The notes: generated from the sequence alone by a model not told the origin. Shown: positions 15,698-25,892, counted from the first letter of the stretch. The stretch is 61,647 nt of DNA from Akkermansia muciniphila (GCA_945898055.1 CAMDGV010000020.1:1-61647), one strand, 5' to 3'. Numbers and translations: made by a program.

Positions 15698-16476
15698 GTG
15701 AGCGGGCTTCATCACCTGAGTTGCGGGCAATCGATCCAAGGACTCCGAGCTGCGTCGCCTCTTTCGGTGGATTTACACTAATCGAATTGCTAGTGAGTGT
15801 CGCTCTGATCGCTTTGCTTGCCGGACTCCTGCTTCCGAGTTTGATTAAATCGAGTCAATTGGCCGACAGCACCCGATGTTTATCCCATCTTAGGCAGGTA
15901 GGACTCGCCAGCCAACTTTACTGGGATGACCACGGTGGAAGGGCCTTTTCGGAGCGATCTATCCGGACAAATAACGGCTGGACCTATTGGTTTGGTTGGT
16001 TGGCCAACGGTTCAGAAGGGCTGCGCAAATTCGACCCCACACTCGGTCCCCTTTGGCCTTACCTCCAGAATCATAAAATCGGCATCTGCCCCGCGTTAAA
16101 CCGTTCGGCAACCGACTTTAAATCCAAGGCTCAGGGAGCGGCCTATGGTTTCGGATACAACCTACTGGTGGGCACCCGAGGCGAAAGCGGGATCCGGATA
16201 TCAACCCTGCGGGCACCTTCGGATCTGGTCGTCTTTGCAGACTGCGCTCAAGTAAATGATTTCCAACCGCCCGCCACTCCAGACAAACCGATGCTCGAAG
16301 AGTTTTATTACTTTGATCTAACCACGCCGACGATTCATTTCCGACATCGTGAAAAGGCTCAATGCTGGTTTGCCGATGGTCACTTAGCGGGAGAGATACC
16401 TCGATCAAACTCACTTGATACGCGGTTACCTCTTCACATCTTGGGTTTGCTCCAAGAGAACCAAATCCGCCCCTAA
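15694..16476 (+). CDS. Type II secretion-type pseudopilin, H-X9-DG group
   Basis: A 260-residue pseudopilin. The prepilin signal is [20 protein letters not shown] around residues 24-43, with cleavage expected after Gly and a membrane helix behind it. The globular part ends with FRHREKAQCWFADGHLAGE, the H-X9-DG motif of pseudopilins common in Planctomycetes and Verrucomicrobia. ATG 15694 overlaps the previous stop (ATGA). It is the last gene of the B12-riboswitch operon; no pilus assembly genes are next to it, so it would have to use the machinery encoded at 44.9-50.9 kb. Confidence 0.88.
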   Translation: MSERASSPELRAIDPRTPSCVASFGGFTLIELLVSVALIALLAGLLLPSLIKSSQLADSTRCLSHLRQVGLASQLYWDDHGGRAFSERSIRTNNGWTYWFGWLANGSEGLRKFDPTLGPLWPYLQNHKIGICPALNRSATDFKSKAQGAAYGFGYNLLVGTRGESGIRISTLRAPSDLVVFADCAQVNDFQPPATPDKPMLEEFYYFDLTTPTIHFRHREKAQCWFADGHLAGEIPRSNSLDTRLPLHILGLLQENQIRP

Positions 16477-16602
16477 CTGTTCATAAGAATCGAACCGCAA
16501 ACCTACCGAATTCCATTCCACTCTAAACCGACTGGGCCTACCTGATCTAAAGACAGCCCAAAAACTTAGACCGACTCAACTTTCCTTTAAGACAAAGGAC
16601 CT

Positions 16603-18672
16603 TTAACTCTTCACCTTAGATCCTTCGATCCAAGCTCGTAGTTCGTGATTAAAAAAGGAGATATCGAGCTCAAAACGAGACAATCGATGGGTGTAATCGG
16701 CGAGGTCATTCTTTTTTGCTAACTGTTCAAGGGCGATAGATTCTTGAATTAAAGCATCAGAACAAAAGTACGAGATCGCTCCTTTAAGCTTATGGATGGC
16801 CTGAAAAATATCGATTGAACTAGCTGACTGATGGGATCGATTTAGCGAGGCCAAATACCCATCGCAATCCTCTGCGTAAAGAGTCGTCATTTGAAGCAAG
16901 AGAGGTTTCTCGCCGAGGCAGCGACCGAGAGCTCTTGCGGGATCAAATCCACACTGAATCCTCTCCGGATGTTTTACAACCCGATCAGAATCGACAGTCA
17001 ACGAGGATTTCAACGAGACCGGACCCAATTTCGACAAAACTCGCTCGAGTTCTCCCTGTTCGATTGGCTTAGAAATATAATCGTCCAACCCGGCATCCAA
17101 ACACTTTTGGCGATCTCCCTTCATTGCCAATGCCGTCATTGCCACCACTGGCACTCGATGCCCGTCCGACTCCTGAATCGAACGGATTAAGCGCGTCGCC
17201 ATAAAACCATCGATTTCCGGCATTTGAATATCCATCAACACTAGGTCAAAGACCTCCTTGGCATAGGCATCGACGGCTTTCTGCCCGCCATCGACGGAGA
17301 CCACCAAATGCCCCATTCGGGTTAGCTTTACCTGCGCAATCTGGCGATTCACCGCGACGTCATCGACTAAAAGAATTTTTAGAGGACGCTTTTCCTCGAT
17401 CTCACCCTCCAAACAGACTCCCTTCGCCACTCCTAAAGTGGAGACAACAGACTCCGATGCAGGCTGAATCCGAAAGGGGATTGAGAAATGAAATTGAGTG
17501 CCGACCCCGAGTTGACTCTCAAACCAAAGGCGTCCCCCCATGAGTTCAACCAAGCTCTTAGAAATCGCTAATCCCAGTCCGGTCCCACCATAGCGCCGCG
17601 CGATTGATGAGTCCGCCTGTTGAAAGGCCTGAAAGATTAATTCTTTCCTCGAGTCCTCGATACCGATACCCGTGTCACAAACAGAAAAACGCAGAACTAT
17701 TTCTAAGCCTTTCGAAGAGGCTTCATCGAAATCAACCACGACGTCAATCCGACCTCTTTCGGTAAACTTAATCGAATTAGAAACTAAATTACCAACGATC
17801 TGCCTTAAGCGAAGAGAGTCACCGATCAAAGCATCAGGAACTTGAGGATTGATCGTCAAATTCATTTGAATTCCCCGTTCATCAGCTTTACCGCTTAAAA
17901 TCTTAAGAACGCCTGCTCCGGCTTCCCTCAAATTGAAAAGCACAGAATCCAATTCCATTCGGCCTGCCTCAATCTTGGAGAAATCAAGGATACCATTCAA
18001 AATATCCAGCAGCATCCCGCCCGACTTATTCACACTGGAAACGTAATCCCGCTGGATATCGGTTAAATCGGTCTCAAGAAGAAGTTCAGTCATCCCTAGG
18101 ACGCCATACATGGGAGTCCGAATCTCATGGCTCATATTGGCCAAAAATTGATTCTTGGAGATGTTGCTCGCTTCCGCTGCATTTTTTGCGGCCGTCAATT
18201 CCCTCACTCGATTCTCGAGTTCCGATAGTCGTTTTTCTTTCAGATGAAGTTCTGCTAGGTCAACCGCCGCCCCACCTTCAGTCACTCCCGAGCGCGCGGT
18301 CAAAGCCCGCACCGCCTGCGCTATCTCCTCGGCGCGCGCCACCTCACCTAAAACAAGCCAATGCCCCGCCAAAATAGGGCTGGATTCAAGAGTTTGCGTT
18401 GCCAATTCAAACGCCTCACTAATCACCAAAATCCGTATCTGAGAATCCGCAGTGCAAAACTGAAAAAGGACCGCAGGCGAGACTTCCCCCATCAATAAAA
18501 GTAAACTAAACCTGCCTTCGGTGATCATTGCTTGATTCAACCGACCGACCGATTCCTCCAAGCCACAAAAAAGCCATTCAAACTCCGCTTCACACTTCTC
18601 CCAGCCGATGGTCGATTGAAGGCGTTGGCGAGACCCAATCGCCATTATTTTTACCTTCTTAAAATTCTTCAT
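16603..18672 (-). CDS. Hybrid sensor histidine kinase with REC and HPt domains
   Basis: A 689-residue cytoplasmic phosphorelay protein without membrane segments. Order: an unknown N-terminal region (1-130), a coiled coil (about 145-170), HisKA with His near 182 ([10 protein letters not shown]), HATPase_c with [18 protein letters not shown] and [10 protein letters not shown] (about 290-395), a receiver domain with phospho-accepting Asp near 481 ([13 protein letters not shown]), and an HPt domain with His near 626 (IHKLKG). All phosphotransfer residues are present. No partner regulator is next to it. The N-terminal region has no PAS or GAF domain I recognise. Confidence 0.92.
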   Translation of the reverse strand: MKNFKKVKIMAIGSRQRLQSTIGWEKCEAEFEWLFCGLEESVGRLNQAMITEGRFSLLLLMGEVSPAVLFQFCTADSQIRILVISEAFELATQTLESSPILAGHWLVLGEVARAEEIAQAVRALTARSGVTEGGAAVDLAELHLKEKRLSELENRVRELTAAKNAAEASNISKNQFLANMSHEIRTPMYGVLGMTELLLETDLTDIQRDYVSSVNKSGGMLLDILNGILDFSKIEAGRMELDSVLFNLREAGAGVLKILSGKADERGIQMNLTINPQVPDALIGDSLRLRQIVGNLVSNSIKFTERGRIDVVVDFDEASSKGLEIVLRFSVCDTGIGIEDSRKELIFQAFQQADSSIARRYGGTGLGLAISKSLVELMGGRLWFESQLGVGTQFHFSIPFRIQPASESVVSTLGVAKGVCLEGEIEEKRPLKILLVDDVAVNRQIAQVKLTRMGHLVVSVDGGQKAVDAYAKEVFDLVLMDIQMPEIDGFMATRLIRSIQESDGHRVPVVAMTALAMKGDRQKCLDAGLDDYISKPIEQGELERVLSKLGPVSLKSSLTVDSDRVVKHPERIQCGFDPARALGRCLGEKPLLLQMTTLYAEDCDGYLASLNRSHQSASSIDIFQAIHKLKGAISYFCSDALIQESIALEQLAKKNDLADYTHRLSRFELDISFFNHELRAWIEGSKVKS

Positions 18673-18826
18673 GGAAATTTACTCTTCCACGAGAGTTCCG
18701 AGGTCGACTTTAATCGAAAGCTTCTTAAGCAGCAATGACAGTTGAGCGATTACTTTGCTTTTGAGCAGAGAATCCCATTGATGCTAGTCTGGTTTGCACT
18801 ACTCTCTCGCTTCTTTCTTAAGACTG

Positions 18827-19171
18827 ATGAACGCCGAACTGATCAAAAAAGCCCTCGAGGTCATCGTTAATCCCAATCTACTGGTCAATGTGGTTTCCCG
18901 ACGTGTTCGTCAACTCACCGCTGAGGGAGGGGCTATTTCTCGCCCTCTTATTGACGTCCCAGTCGGAGCTGGCTATGCCGACATCGCCCTAATGGAAATT
19001 ATCGACGGGAAAATTTCCTATGACCGCGTCGATGCAGATGGGGTCGTCATCCCAGTGGTCGAGGTGGCTAAAGTAGTCAAACGCCGCAAAAAAGCTGCTC
19101 CCGCTGCCCCCGCTGCCCCTGTGTTGGCATCAACTGCTGATTCAGATTTAATTCCCGACCCAGTCGGCTGA
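18827..19171 (+). CDS. rpoZ: RNA polymerase omega subunit (verrucomicrobial type)
   Basis: A 114-residue protein starting MNAELIKKALEVIVNPNLLVNVVSRRVRQL. The NPNLLVNVVSRRVRQL helix and ADIALMEIIDGKISYD match the core of omega subunits (NRFELV..ASKRARQL and ALREIxxGKI), which help assemble RNA polymerase. A lysine- and alanine/proline-rich tail follows the core. An in-frame ATG at 18794 would add 11 residues; I prefer 18827 since it gives the usual family start. It is followed by a hairpin and then by smpB on the same strand. Confidence 0.82.
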   Translation: MNAELIKKALEVIVNPNLLVNVVSRRVRQLTAEGGAISRPLIDVPVGAGYADIALMEIIDGKISYDRVDADGVVIPVVEVAKVVKRRKKAAPAAPAAPVLASTADSDLIPDPVG

Positions 19172-19173
19172 CT

Positions 19174-19196
19174 AACGGGCCAAGATCTGCCCGTTT
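19174..19196 (+). terminator. Hairpin downstream of rpoZ
   Basis: AACGGGC/GCCCGTT (19174-19180 with 19189-19195) with an 8-nt loop, starting 2 nt after the rpoZ stop, followed by only a short T run. A second small hairpin (GGCAG-attac-CTGCC, then CTTTC) follows about 10 nt later. Probably a weak terminator between rpoZ and smpB. Confidence 0.5.
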
Positions 19197-19325
19197 CAAT
19201 CAGGCAGATTACCTGCCCTTTCACGGGACTTTTATTTGAGCTTTCGCTGACCGCAAAATGAAACAACTTAAGGCCCCGGCAGAGCTCAACTCGAATCGAT
19301 CAAAAACTCGATAAGACGCCCCCTC

Positions 19326-19778
19326 GTGTCTGATATCGTCAATAATTCTAAAGCTCGCCGCGACTTCCATATCCTCGCTACCTACGAGGCCGGCCTCGTC
19401 CTGAAGGGAACGGAAGTAAAATCGATCCGAGGTGGAAGAGTTCAGATCGGTGATGCGTTTGCTCGGGTTGAAAAGGGGCAAGTCTGGTTGTACAATTCCT
19501 ATATAGATGAGTATAGCTTTGGAACTCACGACAATCACGCGCCCAAGGCCCCTCGCAAACTGCTCTTAAACAAGGCTGAAATCCGCAAGATTGAAGGCCT
19601 AGCTGCCATCAAGGGGAACGCTCTGTTTCCAGTGTCTCTTTACTGGAAAGGCAGTCGGGTCAAAGTTACCCTCTGTGTCGGTCACGGAAAAGCGGAGTAC
19701 GACAAGCGCGAAGACATTAAAACACGCGAAGCCGAGCGGGAAATGCGCCGAGCAACGACCACTTTTAGGCGAAGTTAA
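19326..19778 (+). CDS. smpB: SsrA-binding protein SmpB
   Basis: A 150-residue SmpB, the tmRNA partner in trans-translation. It has the family signatures ARRDFHILATYEAGLVLKGTE, VKSIRGGRVQIGDAFARV, LYNSYIDEY, HAPKAPRKLLLNKAEI and the C-terminal KAEYDKREDIKTREAEREM. The start is GTG (19326), placed before SDIVNNSKARRDF. The tmRNA gene is not recognised in this window. Confidence 0.95.
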   Translation: MSDIVNNSKARRDFHILATYEAGLVLKGTEVKSIRGGRVQIGDAFARVEKGQVWLYNSYIDEYSFGTHDNHAPKAPRKLLLNKAEIRKIEGLAAIKGNALFPVSLYWKGSRVKVTLCVGHGKAEYDKREDIKTREAEREMRRATTTFRRS

Positions 19779-19984
19779 TTAGGGAAGAGTTCAACCCGAT
19801 GCTTCTCGCGTACTTCTGTCTCTGCAGCTCACGATCACAGAACGGGCAGCGGAGGCTGAACCAGCGATTCTCACACGAGCCGTTCCCAGCTGCAGCTTGG
19901 CTCAACCCTGCTCCGATTAAAACCTCCATGGCCTTGGCAAAGAACCTCGTAGAAATACCCACCAGAAGGGTACCGCGCCTCGAA

Positions 19985-20265
19985 AGACTTTCGGACTCGC
20001 ATAATATCCGAAGACAATTTGGCCTTCTAGATCTCAATGAGCACCAGCTTCCGGTCCCATCGGCCAAGGCAAGGCGCGCCGCAAAATCCATCCGAAAACG
20101 TTCGTACGAAACCCGAACACCCTGAAGCAAGAATTCGGTCGGACGAAATGTCAGTTCGATAATTGTTCCCTCCAGAAGGGTGGCGAGAACGAGGCACGTG
20201 ACTCGGTTATCCTCAAGCAGATATTTGCAGACGCTGTCGCAGGTAGGATTGGCAAGGCGCGTCAT
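19985..20265 (-). pseudogene. Decayed PD-(D/E)XK nuclease-family gene
   Basis: On the minus strand from ATG 20265: MTRLANPTCDSVCKYLLEDN, then EGTIIELTFRPTEFLLQGVRVSYERFRMDFAARLALADGTG. This matches the start of the Rpn/PDDEXK_2 type of nuclease-like proteins. A one-base frameshift then moves the continuation (KLVLIEI, then a TAG where Gln is expected, then KAKLSSDIMRVRKSF) into another frame. The catalytic E-x-K region is therefore interrupted twice and the gene should be inactive. The sequence from 19780 to 19985, between this and smpB, is not recognisable. Confidence 0.65.
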
Positions 20266-20489
20266 CCCATTTTCATCGTCCTTCAGCACCGAGTCAGAGG
20301 GACGCAACGTCAAGGAATGCCTCATCTTTAAAAAATGGGCGCGTGGCGCCCACTAGTAATACTTGTCCCAAACCGTCGGCGATCTCCCTTTTTCCAGCGG
20401 AAAAAGAAATAAATCTTAGGCCGGACTCAGTTGAATCTAAAAACGAAAACGAGATATCTGACCGAAGATCCCACCCCATACTCCATCGT

Positions 20490-21692
20490 TCACAGCAAAC
20501 GAACCCGATAGAAGTGAGGAGTGCCCGTTGTCGGTGCTGGAAAACGAAACTGGTTGCCCGAGAGGAATCCCTCGACCAAAGTCCAAGGGCTTCCGCTTAA
20601 CGCCTCCGATTGTTCCACGACATACACATTGGCAGAACGTCGCTCGCCCGAGATAGAATCAACTAATTTGGCATCGGGCCCTGACCAATCCAAAAGGAGA
20701 TCTGTCTTCTCCCTTCGAATCGACTGGATTTTGGGTTTAGGATGATAACCGATCACCCCTCGAAGTTTCAAAGCGCCAATACCGGGCGGCACCATTTTGG
20801 CCAGCGACCACTCCGCAAAGTTATCGCCTGTCCCCCAACTCGTACGAAACCGGACATACTGCTTTCCATCATTTTGGACGAGATACCCAAAGGCCAGCAT
20901 CCCATGCATTTCAGGGTTCACCTCGGGAACACCGTTCACAGTCCGGTTGATTTCAAGGGTCGGTTGGTGAAACAAAAGGACAGGATAACCCGCATCAATC
21001 TCTTTCTTCAAATCAGTAAAGGTAAACCCTCGGCCCGCTGCTACAGCCGGATGGAAACTGGGCATCTGACAAAACGACTCAGCCTCATACCCCCGATGGC
21101 GTGACCATTGAATCAAACCCGATGGAATGTCGGCCGCCGCAATAACCGCAGTCTCGAACCCAGGCTTTGCCCAGCGACGTGCCCCTGTCTTTTCCCAGTA
21201 GGTAAAGGAGTACCCATCAATATTTCCCCGACATTCTCCATTTAAACTCGACCACTTATTCTGATTCAGGCCAATGAAATCACCAATACAGTCTGCCTTA
21301 TGCTCGACTCGGGATGCTCGGATATAAGGGTCAGGAGCCACACTTTCGTAGGCCGCATAATAGTCATCTACGTGCCCAGGTAGGTTCGATGGACGCCCAT
21401 CTACTCCCGCCGCAGAAGCCCAAAGAGATTGAATCCCGCTATGCTCGAGACTTTGGCGACTATCCAGAGGAGCTAATCCACCCTCAGTGGGGCCGGTATA
21501 AAAGTTAGGAAATCCACTACGATCCCAAAAGCCGAAGAGGTTTCCAGTGGCTGTTCCAAAGCACCCATACTCCCATTCATAATCTGGCACCTCGTCAATG
21601 TAGACGTCCTCCATAGCGGTCAAGGGCACAACGCCCAAACTCAATCCCGCGATGCTGCCAATAACCACCCACCTCTCGAAATTGATTTTCAT
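20490..21692 (-). CDS. Secreted C39-like cysteine peptidase-type protein
   Basis: A 400-residue exported protein (signal sequence WVVIGSIAGLSLGVVPLTAM). Near residue 40, YEWEYGCFGTATGNLFGFWD resembles the N-terminal catalytic-Cys region of peptidase C39-like or papain-fold proteins. Around residues 285-310, HGMLAFGYLVQNDGKQYVRFR followed by TSWG supplies the expected His and a following polar residue. The last 70 residues form a module ending PHFYRVRLL, akin to the FYRV ends of other secreted proteins here. MKINFERW (ATG at 21690-21692) is chosen because the signal peptide then has a short basic start. The substrate is unknown. Confidence 0.75.
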   Translation of the reverse strand: MKINFERWVVIGSIAGLSLGVVPLTAMEDVYIDEVPDYEWEYGCFGTATGNLFGFWDRSGFPNFYTGPTEGGLAPLDSRQSLEHSGIQSLWASAAGVDGRPSNLPGHVDDYYAAYESVAPDPYIRASRVEHKADCIGDFIGLNQNKWSSLNGECRGNIDGYSFTYWEKTGARRWAKPGFETAVIAAADIPSGLIQWSRHRGYEAESFCQMPSFHPAVAAGRGFTFTDLKKEIDAGYPVLLFHQPTLEINRTVNGVPEVNPEMHGMLAFGYLVQNDGKQYVRFRTSWGTGDNFAEWSLAKMVPPGIGALKLRGVIGYHPKPKIQSIRREKTDLLLDWSGPDAKLVDSISGERRSANVYVVEQSEALSGSPWTLVEGFLSGNQFRFPAPTTGTPHFYRVRLL

Positions 21693-21848
21693 TCGATGCC
21701 CTAACAATCATCGGAATTTATTTGGTGTCCAGAGCAGGTTTAGACTTCTGGCATAATCCTTTGAACTTGATTAGCCAGAACCCGCTCTTGCATCTCCGGC
21801 CCCTCGCACCTTGAATCCTCTCACTGGGATTGTCTCAGATACTCTGAC

Positions 21849-23039
21849 GTGAAGTTTCATTCTCCCGGGAAAACGGGTTACTACATTCTCGAAGGATCAA
21901 ACTCCTTCGCCACCGCTTACTACTTTAACTACCTGATGTTCCTCCTCCACAAGGAACACGGTTTTAGCAGTTTCCAGAACCTTGCTGTGGGGGCAGTCCA
22001 CGGATTTATTTATGTCGCAGCTTCTTGGTTCGCTGGGCGGTTTGGTCAAAAATATGGCTATTTTACTAGCCTCCGGATCGGGTTTCTTGGCATGGCTCTC
22101 AGTCTGGCTGGTGGTTGGATTTTTCCCAGCGTTACCGGCCAAATTACTGCACTCCTCAGTTGGACGATGACGATCTGCTTTACTTGGCCGATGCTGGAAG
22201 CTCTCGTGGCTGAACATGAACCGCCAGATCGATTACCGGGGCGCATCGGATTGTACAACGTCGTCTGGGCTTCTTCAGCGGCGGCCGGTTATTTTTTTGG
22301 GGGATCCCTCTTTGAAAGACTTGGTCCCGCCAGCCTGTACTGGCTTCCTTTAATCCTTCAACTCGCTCACTTTTGTGCCACTTTTTTTCTCGAGAAACGC
22401 CATCTAAAATGGCTCGCAACCTCCTCTCCTCCCTTGCCTGTCTCTCTCTTTACTCAGGTCGCACGCGCGCGCCCTGACTATTTCAAAACACTTTCTTGGA
22501 TTGGAAACCCTTTCGCTTACATGGCGGGAAATACCCTCGTTGCGGTCGTTCCTAGCATTGCGGCCAAGGTCGGTCTCACGATCGAACAGGCGGGTCAACT
22601 TATGGCACTCTGGTATATCGTCCGAACTCTCACTTTCACAATCCTCTGGCAATGGCACGGATGGCACTATCGCATTACTTGGTTTCTCGGCGCATTTGTC
22701 CTCCTAATCGTCGGCTTTGTCTCCGTCATGATCACCCAGCAGATTTGGATTCTGGTCGTCGGCCAAATTCTTTTTGGTTGGGCTACCGGTCTCCTCTACT
22801 ATTCCTCTCTGTTTTACGCGATGGATGGAAGCGAAACAAAGGGTGAACATGGTGGAATACACGAAGCATTTATCGGACTGGGTATCGGCGGTGGACCGGC
22901 TATTAGCACTTTGGCACTCTGGATCTCTGGCTCGCCCCACGCCCCAGCAGTCGCGGTTGGCGTCTCCTTGCTCGCGGGTCTCGCTGTCTCAATCGAAGTC
23001 TGGCGCCGCCGCAACTCACCGACGATATCTGCCAAGTAA
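21849..23039 (+). CDS. MFS transporter
   Basis: A 396-residue integral membrane protein with about 12 predicted helices and MFS-like loops ([18 protein letters not shown] between helices 2 and 3). Start GTG 21849. The length and layout fit a single-domain facilitator. The substrate cannot be told from the sequence; the neighbours (pseudopilin, small anchored protein) give no clue. Confidence 0.82.
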   Translation: MKFHSPGKTGYYILEGSNSFATAYYFNYLMFLLHKEHGFSSFQNLAVGAVHGFIYVAASWFAGRFGQKYGYFTSLRIGFLGMALSLAGGWIFPSVTGQITALLSWTMTICFTWPMLEALVAEHEPPDRLPGRIGLYNVVWASSAAAGYFFGGSLFERLGPASLYWLPLILQLAHFCATFFLEKRHLKWLATSSPPLPVSLFTQVARARPDYFKTLSWIGNPFAYMAGNTLVAVVPSIAAKVGLTIEQAGQLMALWYIVRTLTFTILWQWHGWHYRITWFLGAFVLLIVGFVSVMITQQIWILVVGQILFGWATGLLYYSSLFYAMDGSETKGEHGGIHEAFIGLGIGGGPAISTLALWISGSPHAPAVAVGVSLLAGLAVSIEVWRRRNSPTISAK

Positions 23040-23073
23040 TATTTTGATTTTCAACAGATCAACCAACTGCAAT

Positions 23074-23814
23074 ATGAAATCGATCTACCAACGGCCTAAT
23101 CCTCGTCTTGGGTTCACATTGATCGAACTCCTCGTGGTCATCGCTATCATCGGAATCCTGACCAGCATGCTTTTACCTTCGCTGACCGCAGCTAAAGGTT
23201 CAGCCAAACGGATCGCTTGTCTGAATCAAGAAAAGCAACTCGTCCTCGCTCTCCATCTTTATGCGGATGATTCTCGCGGCCATTTTCCCCCGAGAATTCA
23301 AACCAATCGCTGGTGCACCTCGCTCTTGCCTTATTACAGTGATCTGAAAATCCTCCGATGCCCCACCGACTCCGGGGCCAAGGGTACCACCAATGCCTTT
23401 ACGGGGAACCGGGTCGCCGAATTTGCTCCTCGTACTTATGTCATCAACGGTTTCAACGACTTCTACCGCACTATCGTTGGCAATAGTCAGATGAGCGACT
23501 TTCGTCGAATCGGTAATGGCGAGATTGTGATTCGTGAAGGTGATATTGCTGAACCTTCCGCTACCGTCGCTTTCGGCGAACGCGATTCTGCTCGGGTCCT
23601 CCAATACCATATGGATTTTGATGCCCTCGATGATTTGATAGGCCTGAATCAAAGCCTCCACGGTAATTCGATCAAGACAGGCCGTGGGGGTGGTTCGAAC
23701 TATGCGATGGTCGATGGCCATGTAGAGTTCATTCGCTACGGCCGATCCTTCAATCCGATCAATTTGTGGGCCGTCATTCCCGCTGAAAGAAACCTTGCCA
23801 TCACTCAACCCTAA
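23074..23814 (+). CDS. Pseudopilin, H-X9-DG type
   Basis: A 246-residue pseudopilin with prepilin motif [20 protein letters not shown] at residues about 12-31, followed by a globular domain ending [18 protein letters not shown] 23074 gives a short basic leader ([12 protein letters not shown]), typical of substrates of prepilin peptidase. It lies 34 nt after the MFS gene and 15 nt before the next small gene, outside the main pilus locus. Confidence 0.9.
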   Translation: MKSIYQRPNPRLGFTLIELLVVIAIIGILTSMLLPSLTAAKGSAKRIACLNQEKQLVLALHLYADDSRGHFPPRIQTNRWCTSLLPYYSDLKILRCPTDSGAKGTTNAFTGNRVAEFAPRTYVINGFNDFYRTIVGNSQMSDFRRIGNGEIVIREGDIAEPSATVAFGERDSARVLQYHMDFDALDDLIGLNQSLHGNSIKTGRGGGSNYAMVDGHVEFIRYGRSFNPINLWAVIPAERNLAITQP

Positions 23815-23829
23815 TCCGCTTCGCCTCTT

Positions 23830-24354
23830 ATGAATCGCCGACTTGGGACTCTTGGCGCCCTGACCGCCCTCTTAGGCCTCACTTATGTCATCGTCTTCAC
23901 CGATTGGCTCTCGCCTGTTCCTATCGAAATTGCTTCGCAGATTAGGCCGATTATTCAACCACCCCGGTTTGGTCGTCGACCTCGCTCTCCGGAATCCACT
24001 CCGCCCACAACCCCTTCTCAACCTACCTCCAACGGTAAACTCACCGACCCACCCAATGGAGCAGCACATGTCACCTTCAGCCTAGATGCTTCCTACTCTC
24101 TCACCGCTTTGAAAGTAATCCGTCTCGAAACGGAGGGGCAGCCACGTCGAGTTGTTTGGGAATTAAAGGGACGGACTCCTCCAATCAGGGCTTTAATCTA
24201 CGGAAACGATCCCGGCGGTCTCAAACCGCTTCAACCCTCCCAAAGAGCTGAACCGCTCCAAGCCGGAATTCCCTACCAATTGGAAGTAACGGCAGGGCGC
24301 CGAAAAGGAACCAACTCCTTTCAAACGGTGCTGCGCCTAACACCCTCAGAATAA
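23830..24354 (+). CDS. Small membrane-anchored protein, unknown function
   Basis: A 174-residue protein with one N-terminal membrane segment (residues about 7-27, LGALTALLGLTYVIVFT), a proline/serine/threonine-rich linker (about 40-75) and a C-terminal beta-rich part (VTFSLDASYSLTALKVIRLE, PYQLEVTAGRRKGTNSFQTV). I do not recognise the family. It is probably co-transcribed with the pseudopilin just before it, which suggests an envelope role. Confidence 0.7.
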   Translation: MNRRLGTLGALTALLGLTYVIVFTDWLSPVPIEIASQIRPIIQPPRFGRRPRSPESTPPTTPSQPTSNGKLTDPPNGAAHVTFSLDASYSLTALKVIRLETEGQPRRVVWELKGRTPPIRALIYGNDPGGLKPLQPSQRAEPLQAGIPYQLEVTAGRRKGTNSFQTVLRLTPSE

Positions 24355-24473
24355 CTCGATCCCTTCGATTAAAAGAAACCAACCTAGATTTCATTTCCAT
24401 TCTTGTCGGAGAGGAGCAGCCGAGTACTCTTTTGCCAGCTCCACTGTAGTTCATTTCAAACCTCTTAATCATC

Positions 24474-25892
24474 ATGCCCTCCCCCTCTCCGCAACCTCTC
24501 GCGACCGCTGGATCAACTCGACGCGATTTTTTGAAACGCACCGCCGCGGTTGGCGGCATCGCTGGGATCCTCGCCCAACAATCTGAAGGGGCTGAACCCC
24601 TTACTAAATTGGCCGCGCCTTACCAAGGGCGCGTCATCGGTGCCAACGACAAAATTGTCCTCGGTTTTATCGGCGTTGGCGGTCAGGGCGGTGGCGCTCA
24701 CGTCGGCCAAAATCTGGAACATTATCAGGAGAACAATGTGGCGCTGGCTGCGGTCTGCGACATTTCGAAGCACCGAGTCGACGAGCACGTCGCCAAGATT
24801 GAGAAAAAGACTAATAGCAAACCTGATGGCTATGAAGATTTTCGTCGTGTTCTCGAACGAAAAGATATCGATGTGATCTTTTGCGCTACTGTCGATCATT
24901 GGCACACGCGGGTCAGCTGTGAAGCCATGGATGCCGGCAAGCATGTCTATGTGGAAAAGCCGATGACCCGCTATTTAGCAGAGGCTTTCCAAATTTACGA
25001 CACCTGCAAGCGCACTGGAAAGTTACTCCAAGTCGGTTCCCAAGGTTGCTCAGATAAAAAATGGCACAAAGCTGCTGAATGGATTCGGGCCGGAAAGATC
25101 GGACCTATCGTGATGAGTCAAGGTAGTTATATGCGCAATAATCCGCATGGCGAATGGAACTACACCATTCAACCGTGGGCTAAGCCGGAAGATATCAATT
25201 GGAAGATGTGGTTGGGTGAACAGATTAAAACGGGCGAAAACTTCAATCCAGACCACTACTTCCGCTGGCGCAAATACTACCCCTATTGCTCAGGTCTCCT
25301 CGGGGATCTCTTTCCCCATAAACTCCACCCCTATATGCTCGCCACTGGGAATCCTGAGTTCCCAGTTCGCGTCGCGGCTATCGGCAGCAAGGCCTTCAAA
25401 ACCGATCTCAATAACGAGGGCCGGAAACCAGAACAAGCCACCAAATATGTGCGCGACGTCGAAGAAATTATCCAACTAATCGCTGAGTTCCCTAGTGGTT
25501 ACGTGATGCACATTACCTCGAGTTCAGTCAACGAAGTGGGTTCGTCCGAAATGATCCGCGGCCACAAAGCAACTCTCACCATGGGTAGCAACAAGGTTCA
25601 ACTCAACCCAGAGCGCCCGTTCGCCGAAGATATAGAACCTCAAACCAGTGAGGCCTTCCCAGGGGAAAGCGTCGCGGCACATCACAAGAATTTCTACGAA
25701 TCGATCCGCGCCAATGTCCAACCCAACGCCGGCATCGATCTAGCCACCAAGGTCCAAACGGTCATCTCGCTGGCTGAAATGTCCGATCGCACTGGGGTGA
25801 TGTGCTACTTCGATGCCAAAACCCGCAAGGTAACTGACAAGTCAGGCCGCGACCTCAAACCGCTGACCTACGGTTGGGATCAAAATTCGTAA
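24474..25892 (+). CDS. Tat-exported Gfo/Idh/MocA-family oxidoreductase
   Basis: A 472-residue protein. The Tat leader STRRDFLKRTAAVGGIAGILA (residues about 10-30) is followed by a Rossmann-type NAD(P)-binding domain (KIVLGFIGVGGQGG around residue 60) and the EKPMTRYLAEA motif with the catalytic-site Lys near 163, and the C-terminal substrate domain typical of exported Gfo/Idh/MocA proteins of Verrucomicrobia and Planctomycetes. The likely role is oxidation of a sugar or sugar acid, or glycoside chemistry, in the periplasm. It is transcribed alone or with the DUF1501 gene after it. Confidence 0.92.
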   Translation: MPSPSPQPLATAGSTRRDFLKRTAAVGGIAGILAQQSEGAEPLTKLAAPYQGRVIGANDKIVLGFIGVGGQGGGAHVGQNLEHYQENNVALAAVCDISKHRVDEHVAKIEKKTNSKPDGYEDFRRVLERKDIDVIFCATVDHWHTRVSCEAMDAGKHVYVEKPMTRYLAEAFQIYDTCKRTGKLLQVGSQGCSDKKWHKAAEWIRAGKIGPIVMSQGSYMRNNPHGEWNYTIQPWAKPEDINWKMWLGEQIKTGENFNPDHYFRWRKYYPYCSGLLGDLFPHKLHPYMLATGNPEFPVRVAAIGSKAFKTDLNNEGRKPEQATKYVRDVEEIIQLIAEFPSGYVMHITSSSVNEVGSSEMIRGHKATLTMGSNKVQLNPERPFAEDIEPQTSEAFPGESVAAHHKNFYESIRANVQPNAGIDLATKVQTVISLAEMSDRTGVMCYFDAKTRKVTDKSGRDLKPLTYGWDQNS

